Shown here in pieces: positions 50,637-57,354 of a DNA stretch of 64,000 nucleotides (position 1 is its first letter; each line of letters starts with the position of its first letter). The notes under the pieces were generated by a model. The model searched no databases and was not told where the DNA came from. It saw only the letters and a list, made by a program, of their open reading frames with translations. Position numbers and translations under genes: made by a program. The stretch is from Actinomycetales bacterium (GTDB taxonomy: Bacteria; Actinomycetota; Actinomycetes; S36-B12): NCBI GenBank assembly GCA_016125355.1, contig WGLX01000012.1, positions 185,370-249,369 on the forward strand. The letters are read 5' to 3'.

Positions 50637-51271
50637 GCGACCGCCTGCGCGTCGTGCTGGTGGACGATCACGCGATGGTCCGTGCCGGCGTGCGCGCCGA
50701 GCTCGGCGACGCATTCGACATTGTCGGGGAGGCCGCCGACGTCCCAGCGGCCGTCTCCGTCATCACCTCGACGCACCCCGATGTCGTGCTCCTCGACGTG
50801 CACCTGCCCGGTGGGGATGCACGGGCAGTGCTCGACGCCTGCCTGAACGCGGTGCCCGGCACGCGGTTCCTGGCACTGTCGGTCAGCGACGCTCCCGAGG
50901 ACGTCGTCGCGACGGTGCGCGGGGGAGCCCGCGGATATGTCACCAAGGCGATCAGCGGCGAGGACCTGCTCGATGCCGTTCGGCGCATCGCCGAGGGAGA
51001 CGCCGTGTTCTCGCCGCGCCTGGCGGGCTTCGTGCTCGATGCATTCTCGGGGGCACCGGCGGAGCGTGACGACGAGCTCGACCGCCTCACCCCGCGCGAG
51101 CTCGAGGTCATGCGCCTGATTGCCCGCGGCTATACGTACCGCGAAGTGGCCAGCGAGCTGGTCCTCTCGATCAAGACGGTGGAGACCCACGTGTCGGCGG
51201 TGCTGCGCAAGCTGCAGCTCTCGGATCGGCGCGAGCTGGCACGTTGGGCTGCAGCGCGGGGCGTGGTCTAG
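50633..51271 (+). CDS. LuxR/NarL-family response regulator
   Basis: 212 residues. The receiver has VLVDDHAMV, phospho-acceptor Asp in VLLDVHLPGG, and Lys in GYVTKAISG. LuxR HTH: LTPRELEVMRLIARGYTYRE to SIKTVETHVSAVLRKL. It is the partner of the PspC kinase (4-bp overlap). Its stop overlaps the end of the convergent cyclotransferase-like gene by four bases. Confidence 0.95.
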   Translation: MSDRLRVVLVDDHAMVRAGVRAELGDAFDIVGEAADVPAAVSVITSTHPDVVLLDVHLPGGDARAVLDACLNAVPGTRFLALSVSDAPEDVVATVRGGARGYVTKAISGEDLLDAVRRIAEGDAVFSPRLAGFVLDAFSGAPAERDDELDRLTPRELEVMRLIARGYTYREVASELVLSIKTVETHVSAVLRKLQLSDRRELARWAAARGVV

Positions 51272-52407
51272 TCGGCCCTCCTCAGCTCCGCGGCCCACAC
51301 ATACGTCCAGGCGAGCCGGCGGTCGTTGAGGCGCACGAGAGTGCGCATGTAGAGGTGCGGGTGGCCCTCGATGGAGTCCGCCTCCCGCATGGCCCGCACC
51401 GCGGCGTCGGGCGCGAGGTGGAGCAGCACGCCCGGAACCTCGTCGGCGCCGGCCAACGAGAGTGCCGGGTAGCCGCGCCCGGTGTCGAACACCCGGCCCA
51501 CGACGGACGCCTCCTCGGACCGTTCCACCATGTCCCGGAGCGCCGGCCATCGGTACTCGCCCGGTCGCAACGTGCCGTAGACGAACAGCGGTAGCGCCTT
51601 CGCCTGATGATCCGGTGCCCTACGGGCCGGTTCGACGGCTAATCCGTGCTCATGAGTGCTGGTCTTGCCGGTCATCGCGAAGTCCTTCTGTGCCCAGTGG
51701 CTCAGATGCGCGGGCACGCCGTCGACGAGGGCCAGCGGCCGGGCTGCCATCTGCACGTAGGCAGGGATGTCGTCGACGATGGCGCGACCGTCGTCGAGGA
51801 CGGCCGCGACAGGCGCAGAGATCCCGGACACCCGCGACAGCTGGTACCGGACGCCGCCTCCCTCCTTCGCCTCCACGCCCGCGAACTGGCCCTCGTCGAG
51901 AAGGAGCATCCCGTGCACCTCGACCCGATCCGGCTCCGCGCCCATGAGGCCTGCGGGGTACTGGCCGTCGTGGCGCTTGGTGGTGCAGAACGTCGCCGCC
52001 AGTCCGACCGTGAGGACGCGCAGCACCACGACGGCTCGCCCGCCGGCGAACACCCCGATCTGATCGGGATTGAGATTCGATCCGTAGGCGAGGACGGCTG
52101 TGCGTTCCTCGGTGGCGGCCTGCTCCCGGCGGGCGAGCCAGGTCGACAGCGGGGTGCGGCCGTCGGCGTCCGAGGTGATCAGCCAGTCACCGTGCTCGGA
52201 GTGCACCGGGAGGACGTCGTCACCCATCACGACGAAGGAGCCGTTCGGCCGCACACCGGGGTAGGGGTACGGATCCTGCCCGCTCGCGAGGCCGGAGGCG
52301 AAGCTGGCCACCGGGCGAACAGCCACGTCGCCGATACCGGTGACGTGCGTGGCCGGCAACGGCAGCCGCCCCCAGGCGAACCCGCTGCGTCCCTGCTGGA
52401 GCGTCAC
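51268..52407 (-). CDS. Protein with two gamma-glutamylcyclotransferase-like regions
   Basis: 379 residues. The middle holds AVLAYGSNLNPDQIG, a GGCT-type YGSN motif. The C-terminal ~110 residues are a second AIG2/GGCT domain starting LPLFVYGTLRPGEYRWPAL with the acidic residue in MREADSIEG. The N-terminal ~100 residues are of unknown fold. GGCT enzymes cyclise gamma-glutamyl groups, but the first domain here may lack a catalytic Glu. GTG 52407 is the likely start, since longer readings run into the next gene. Confidence 0.78.
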   Translation of the reverse strand: MTLQQGRSGFAWGRLPLPATHVTGIGDVAVRPVASFASGLASGQDPYPYPGVRPNGSFVVMGDDVLPVHSEHGDWLITSDADGRTPLSTWLARREQAATEERTAVLAYGSNLNPDQIGVFAGGRAVVVLRVLTVGLAATFCTTKRHDGQYPAGLMGAEPDRVEVHGMLLLDEGQFAGVEAKEGGGVRYQLSRVSGISAPVAAVLDDGRAIVDDIPAYVQMAARPLALVDGVPAHLSHWAQKDFAMTGKTSTHEHGLAVEPARRAPDHQAKALPLFVYGTLRPGEYRWPALRDMVERSEEASVVGRVFDTGRGYPALSLAGADEVPGVLLHLAPDAAVRAMREADSIEGHPHLYMRTLVRLNDRRLAWTYVWAAELRRAD

Positions 52408-52423
52408 GGTCAGCGGTGCTCCG

Positions 52424-53017
52424 CTACCGCACCTCGGTGATGTCCGCGACACCGCCGATGACATCGAACGTGACGCTGCTCGGATTGTCGATGCCACACT
52501 GCGCCGAGCCGGCGCCCACAACGGTGACGCTCGATGAGGCGACCTCGCCGGTGCTCACGTTGGTCGGCGTACCGCCGAAGGAGCAGCGGTCATTGATGTG
52601 CAGCCACGAACTCGGGTCCATGACGTAGGAGCCATCGGCGAGGCCGGTCCGCTGGTTGTTGACCGGATCGAGGGCATCCGACGCGGCATTCACGCCGAGC
52701 ACGATGCCGACGGTGATGATGATCCCGCCGATGACGGACAGGGCGAACCCCGCGATGCCCAGCCAGAAGCCGGCCGTGGCCACGCCGCCGTTGGTGGCGA
52801 GACCGTCCTTGGCCTTCTTGCGCCCGATGGCGCCGAAGACGATGGCGAGGATGGATCCGATCGGCCCGAGGCAGAAGAACTGCAGGATGCCCATGACCAG
52901 GGCAGCCGTGCCGAGGCCGTTCTGGGGTGTGGGTCCGTAGGGCCCCGGGGACGCGGGGGTCGCGCCGGGGTAGGGCGGCGGGGGGCTGCCTGATGGAGGC
53001 GGTGTCTGATCGGCCAT
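52424..53017 (-). CDS. DUF4190-domain membrane protein
   Basis: 197 residues. A Pro/Gly-rich cytoplasmic N-terminus precedes a two-helix DUF4190 domain (ALVMGILQFFCLGPIGSILAIVFGAIGRKKAK, shown in parts as GILQFFCLGP and FGAIGRKKAK, then ATAGFWLGIAGFALSVIGGI). An extracytoplasmic C-terminal domain with two Cys follows (NDRCSFGGT, SAQCGIDN). Function is unknown; such proteins often carry surface ligand-binding domains. Confidence 0.83.
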   Translation of the reverse strand: MADQTPPPSGSPPPPYPGATPASPGPYGPTPQNGLGTAALVMGILQFFCLGPIGSILAIVFGAIGRKKAKDGLATNGGVATAGFWLGIAGFALSVIGGIIITVGIVLGVNAASDALDPVNNQRTGLADGSYVMDPSSWLHINDRCSFGGTPTNVSTGEVASSSVTVVGAGSAQCGIDNPSSVTFDVIGGVADITEVR

Positions 53018-53067
53018 GGTCCGATCGTAGGACGACGGCCGGTCGCCAGGCTCGCGACGAGCGATGC

Positions 53068-53445
53068 CTAGCGCCCGCGCAGCCTCTCGATGCGGCGTCG
53101 GTCGCGCTTGGTCGGCCGGCCGGCACCGCGCTCGCGGACGACCTGCGCCGGACGCTCCTCGCGTGGCGGCGGAGGTGGTGAGTGCTCCTCGTAGTTCTGC
53201 GCCGCGACCGACGCGCTCACGCGCTTGCTGATCAGGCCCGTGACCACGAGCACCCGCTCGCCGCCCGGTGTCAGAGCCCGCACGGTGTCGCCGAGGCGGA
53301 TCGGGTGGGCCGGCTTCACCCGGGCGCCGTTGACACGGACGTGGCCGCCGCGACAGGCGGTGCCGGCCGCGGAGCGGGTCGGGTACACGCGCACCGCCCA
53401 CGTCCAGGCGTCCACACGGACGCGGGGGTCCTCGGAGGCCGTCAT
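53068..53445 (-). CDS. S4-domain RNA-binding protein (Hsp15-like)
   Basis: 125 residues. The S4 domain at about residues 8-60 reads VRVDAWTWAVRVYPTRSAAG and HVRVNGARVKPAHPIRLGD. A basic C-terminus (RPTKRDRRRIERLRGR) follows a Pro-rich stretch. Hsp15-type proteins bind stalled 50S-nascent chain complexes. ATG 53445 is chosen over 53451. Confidence 0.88.
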   Translation of the reverse strand: MTASEDPRVRVDAWTWAVRVYPTRSAAGTACRGGHVRVNGARVKPAHPIRLGDTVRALTPGGERVLVVTGLISKRVSASVAAQNYEEHSPPPPPREERPAQVVRERGAGRPTKRDRRRIERLRGR

Positions 53446-53482
53446 CGGCACAGGATACGAGGTGGATGGTCAGGGGGAGAGG

Positions 53483-53518
53483 TATCATATGAGTGTTTAG
53501 GAACTATCAGATAGGAGG
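53483..53518 (+). promoter_or_regulatory. Promoter/operator region of the Xre-RES-helicase operon
   Basis: An A+T-rich patch holds TATCAT (53483-53488, -10-like) and the palindrome CTATCAGATAG (53504-53514), followed by AGGAGG seven bases before the antitoxin ATG. The palindrome overlaps the ribosome-binding site. Autorepression by the antitoxin is expected for this type of module but is inference here. Confidence 0.55.
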
Positions 53519-53525
53519 CTTGGTC

Positions 53526-53972
53526 ATGGGACGTGCCGCGACGCGCGATGCGGTGGCCTGGCCCGACCTGGCGCCGAAGCGCGACCTCGACCTGCGTGAC
53601 GTCTCGACGCGCCATCGGCTCACCGCGGCAGCGGTTCCCGCGGTCGTGGTCCTCTCGGCTGAGTGGGGCCTGACGGACCAGCAGGCCGCGGACCTCATGG
53701 GCAGCGTGTCCTTGAGCACCTGGCGGCGGTGGAAGAAGTCCCCTCCGGACGACGTCGGGGTGGACGGTCTCACGCGTGCCTCATACCTGCTCGGCATCTA
53801 CCGTGCCCTGCACGTGATCCTCGATGACGACAACGCCGATCGATGGATGACGCTGCCGAACTCCGGCCCGCTGTTCGCCGGGCGGACGCCGCTGGACCTG
53901 ATCCTCCGGGGCGGGATCCCGGCGATGGACCGGGTTCGCCGGCATCTGGACGCGGTTCGCGGTGGCCAATGA
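53526..53972 (+). CDS. Xre/MbcA/ParS-family antitoxin
   Basis: 148 residues. An Xre-like HTH lies at about residues 50-80 (WGLTDQQAADLMGSVSLSTW with RRWKKSP). The C-terminal ParS/MbcA/DUF2384-type domain follows (LLGIYRALHVILDDDNADRW, then FAGRTPLDLILRGGIPAMDR). In RES modules this domain blocks the toxin active site. Its stop overlaps the toxin start by four bases. Confidence 0.92.
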   Translation: MGRAATRDAVAWPDLAPKRDLDLRDVSTRHRLTAAAVPAVVVLSAEWGLTDQQAADLMGSVSLSTWRRWKKSPPDDVGVDGLTRASYLLGIYRALHVILDDDNADRWMTLPNSGPLFAGRTPLDLILRGGIPAMDRVRRHLDAVRGGQ

Positions 53973-54664
53973 GGCGCCAGCACCTCAACCTGCGAGACAC
54001 GGTTCGCCTCGTCGACAGCCGCTACGACGACGGCCACGACGTGCCACACGCGCTGGGGCGACTCGTCGGGGAGGAGCCCGAGGCGGTCGCTGACCTCGTC
54101 GACCTCGTTCAGCTGACGAGTGGGCGCGCGGGCGCCGAACGCGGAGACCTCCCGGAGTTCCCACGCAACATCCTCGTGGCGGGGGTCCCGCTGGCACACG
54201 TGATCAATGCAGCGTTTGCCTACCCAGCGGGCATCGGCCGCGGCGGTGGCCGCTTCAACGACGAGGGCTTCGGCGCGTGGTACGCGGGCGAGTCCGATGC
54301 GGTCGCGCGGGCCGAGGTGGAGCATCATCGTCGGGGGTTCCTGACCGATGCTGGCATCGAGGTCGCCACGCTGTCCTTCACGCCCTATCGCTGCGATGTG
54401 AATGCCCAGGCCGTGGTTCTCGACGGTCGCGCCGACGCGCGCCTCCTCGACCCCGACTCGTACGCCCAGTCGCAGGAGTTCGCCCGCGCCACCCGTGCCG
54501 CGGGCGTCGGGGTCGTGTCCTATCCCTCGGTGCGCGCGGCGCGTGGATCCTGCGTGACGGTGCTGGTGCCCCACCTGGTGCAGAACGTGCGGCGCGGGCG
54601 GCCACGTCGGGTGATCTGGTCCGACGGCCGGTTCGCGTGGCGGCCCGACCGAGCGGCAGGCTGA
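53969..54664 (+). CDS. RES-domain toxin (NAD+-targeting family)
   Basis: 231 residues. The conserved RES residues are visible: Arg95 in GRFNDEG, the Glu region at 108-118 (WYAGES, EVEHHR), and Ser184 in GVVSYPSVRAA. RES toxins such as MbcT and ParT degrade NAD+ or ADP-ribosylate a target. The N-terminal ~70 residues lie before the RES domain, which is longer than in minimal RES toxins. It is coupled to the antitoxin gene and followed after 5 bp by an SF2 helicase gene. Confidence 0.92.
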   Translation: MRRQHLNLRDTVRLVDSRYDDGHDVPHALGRLVGEEPEAVADLVDLVQLTSGRAGAERGDLPEFPRNILVAGVPLAHVINAAFAYPAGIGRGGGRFNDEGFGAWYAGESDAVARAEVEHHRRGFLTDAGIEVATLSFTPYRCDVNAQAVVLDGRADARLLDPDSYAQSQEFARATRAAGVGVVSYPSVRAARGSCVTVLVPHLVQNVRRGRPRRVIWSDGRFAWRPDRAAG

Positions 54665-54669
54665 CCTCC

Positions 54670-57348
54670 ATGACCTCGGAGGTCCGGCCGCCGCTGCGGC
54701 GCCAGCAGGCCGAGGCGCTCGCGGCCGTCGACGCGGCCTGGCGGGTCGGACGGCATGCCGCGTGGGTCGTGCTTCCGCCGGGCGGTGGCAAGACGCGCGT
54801 GGGGCTCGAGGCGATCGAGCGCTTCGACGACCCGGCGGTCGTGTTCGTGCCCAACACGGCGGTGCAGGGCCAGTGGATCGAGCAGGCGCTGCGCCTGGGT
54901 CACACCGCGTCGGACTCCCGTGACCTCCGGGCCCGGGTCACCGTGCTCACGTACCAAGCACTCGCCGTCTTCGCGGACGAGGACGACGTCGAGGAGGCCG
55001 TCGACGCGGACGTGGGCGCCCTCGAGGAGCGGCACCTCGACCGCCTGCATCCCAACGCCCAGGCTCTGGTGCGGCGGCTGGTCGGCCTGGGTCCTGTCAC
55101 GCTGGTCCTCGACGAGTGCCACCACCTGCTCGACGTCTGGGGCGAACTGCTCGCGGAGGTCCTCGACCTGCTGCCGCAGGCACGAGTGCTGGCGCTCACA
55201 GCGACGCCGCCCGAGGTGCTGTCCGCGGATGAGGCCACCCTTGTCGAGAGGCTGTTCGGCGACATCGTCTACGTCGCCACCATTCCGGGCTTCGTGCGGG
55301 ACGGTCACCTCGCTCCGTTCCGGGAACTCGTCAGCTTCACCGAGCCGACGGCGGGGGAGGCCGAGTACCTGCAATCGACGGCGCTGAGATTCGCACAGCT
55401 CCGCAGCGATCTCATGACGCCGGGCCTCACCAGCATGGGATTCCTCGACTGGCTGGACGAGCGTTTCGTGCGGCGCGGCTCCGCCGAGCGCGGTCCACGC
55501 GGAGTGCCGAGCCTGTCGTGGCCGCAACTCGTGAGGGAGCAACCCGACCTGGCCGATGCCGTCCTTCGCGCCTCGCATGCGGGGTTGCTGTCCCTGCCCG
55601 TCGGTGCGAGCCCTCGGGAGCAGCACCGCGCCCCCTTGGACGGCGACGACTGGAGCCTGCTCATCGACGACTTCGTGCGTGGTGCCCTCATTCCCTCGAC
55701 GGATCCGCGCGACCTCGAGGTGCTCGAACGCCTGCGGGTCGCCTTGCCGGGCGTCGGCCTGCGGCTGACCAAACGGGGGCTCGTGCGTGCCACGAGCCCG
55801 GTTGACCGGGTCGTCGCCCGCTCGGCGGCAAAGGCGGTGGCCGCCGTGGGCATCGCCGATCTCGAGTCGCAGGTGCGAGGTGACCGACTGCGCCTGCTGG
55901 TCCTGTGCGACTTCGAGACCGCGGGTGCCCAGGTGCCCGAAGGCCTCGTGGGGGTCATTGCGCCGGAGGAGGGCTCTGCCCGCGGGGTGCTGCGCCGACT
56001 GATGGCGGACCCGGTGACCCGCATGCTGCGACCGGTCCTGGTCACCGGCCGGACGGTCGCGTGTCATCGGGACCATGCGCGCGATCTGGCCGCTTGGCTG
56101 CAGGCAGCGGACCCCGCTCTGCAGATCGAGGTGGCCGAGCGTGATGGGATCGCGGTCCTCGAGGGCGGGTGGAACGCCAAGCGCTGGGTGCCCCTGCTCA
56201 CCCGCTGGTTCGAGAGCGGCGAAGGACAGGTGCTGATCGGCACCCGTGGGCTGCTGGGGGAGGGTTGGGATGCGCGCCGGGTGAATGTCCTTGTCGACCT
56301 CACCACCGCCACCACGGCCGTGTCGGTCACGCAGACACGTGGCCGCGCCCTGCGGACCGACCCCGAGGACCCGCTGAAAGTGGCCCACACGTGGACGGTG
56401 GTGTGCGTGGCGGACGGTCATCCCCTCGGAGACCGCGATTACCACCGGTTCGTCCGCAAGCACGCTGGCTTCTATGCCGTCACCGACGACGGTCTGATCA
56501 CCGATGGCGTCGCCCACGTGAACCCGGATCTCGCACCGTATGCGCCGCCGTCTGCCGAGGAGCGTGCAGGAATCAATGCCGATGCCGTCGCGGATGCGCG
56601 AGACCACGACCAGACCCGTGCCCTCTGGCGCATCGGCCAGCCGTACGAGGACGCGCCGATCGCGGAGATCAGGGTGCGTGCCGCGCGAACACTCGGGATC
56701 GAGGTCGGTTCCGTGGCAGGGGGTCACCCCATCTCCAGCGTTCTGACGCCGGCCGGCGACGGGCGGGTCCACCTGCGCTCCCGGCGCGATGTCGCGCTGA
56801 GGCAGTGGCTCGGCGGGTCGCCCGACGAGGTCGAGGCAGCGGCCCAGGCCGGCACCCTCTCGGCGTTCGCGGCCGCGGTCGCCGATGGTCTCGCAGCCAC
56901 GGGCTGGGACATCGCGGGCGCCACCCAGGTCCGCATCGCGCCCACGACCGGTGGCAGCTACCGCATCTGGCTGGAGGGCGTCGGTGAGGCCAGCTCCCAG
57001 GCCTTCGCCGACGCGTTGGACGAGGTGCTGATGCCCCTGGCGTCGCCGCGCTACGTGGTCCCTCGGTACGTCATCCCGCCATCCACGACGAAACGGGAGG
57101 CACGGCGGCTGGCGTGGCGCATGCTGTGGCGGCGGCCCATCGAGGCGACGGTCGTGTGGCATGCCGTGCCCAGCGTCCTGGGCGCCCGACGCGAACTGGT
57201 TGACGCCTTTGCGGAGGCCTGGCACCGATGGGTGTCGCCGGGGATGCCGCTGTACACCGGTGCGCCCGACGGCGCGGGCGTGTTGGCCGCCCAGCGCGGC
57301 GACGACCCGTTCTCCGTCGAGACGACGATGCGGGTCGAGTGGCGGTGA
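54670..57348 (+). CDS. DECH-box SF2 helicase, 892 aa
   Basis: An SF2 ATPase with Walker A GGGKT at residues 38-42 (in LPPGGGKTRVG), DECH at 148-151 (LVLDECHHLLD), LTATPP at 176-181 and motif VI QTRGRALR at 555-562, preceded by RGLLGEGWDARRVNVLVD. A ~250-residue insertion lies between the two RecA lobes (about 200-450). The C-terminal ~330 residues match no domain I know. It likely translocates on or remodels nucleic acid. The ATG comes 5 bp after the RES toxin stop, so it is in the same operon. Restriction-type or DNA-repair helicases share these motifs. Confidence 0.9.
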   Translation: MTSEVRPPLRRQQAEALAAVDAAWRVGRHAAWVVLPPGGGKTRVGLEAIERFDDPAVVFVPNTAVQGQWIEQALRLGHTASDSRDLRARVTVLTYQALAVFADEDDVEEAVDADVGALEERHLDRLHPNAQALVRRLVGLGPVTLVLDECHHLLDVWGELLAEVLDLLPQARVLALTATPPEVLSADEATLVERLFGDIVYVATIPGFVRDGHLAPFRELVSFTEPTAGEAEYLQSTALRFAQLRSDLMTPGLTSMGFLDWLDERFVRRGSAERGPRGVPSLSWPQLVREQPDLADAVLRASHAGLLSLPVGASPREQHRAPLDGDDWSLLIDDFVRGALIPSTDPRDLEVLERLRVALPGVGLRLTKRGLVRATSPVDRVVARSAAKAVAAVGIADLESQVRGDRLRLLVLCDFETAGAQVPEGLVGVIAPEEGSARGVLRRLMADPVTRMLRPVLVTGRTVACHRDHARDLAAWLQAADPALQIEVAERDGIAVLEGGWNAKRWVPLLTRWFESGEGQVLIGTRGLLGEGWDARRVNVLVDLTTATTAVSVTQTRGRALRTDPEDPLKVAHTWTVVCVADGHPLGDRDYHRFVRKHAGFYAVTDDGLITDGVAHVNPDLAPYAPPSAEERAGINADAVADARDHDQTRALWRIGQPYEDAPIAEIRVRAARTLGIEVGSVAGGHPISSVLTPAGDGRVHLRSRRDVALRQWLGGSPDEVEAAAQAGTLSAFAAAVADGLAATGWDIAGATQVRIAPTTGGSYRIWLEGVGEASSQAFADALDEVLMPLASPRYVVPRYVIPPSTTKREARRLAWRMLWRRPIEATVVWHAVPSVLGARRELVDAFAEAWHRWVSPGMPLYTGAPDGAGVLAAQRGDDPFSVETTMRVEWR

Positions 57349-57354
57349 GCGCTC

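Noticed and set aside
54520..57225. A 901-codon open frame on the minus strand
   Set aside because: It is antisense to the helicase gene, whose SF2 motifs are intact. Long antisense frames arise in high-GC DNA, and this one has no recognisable domain.
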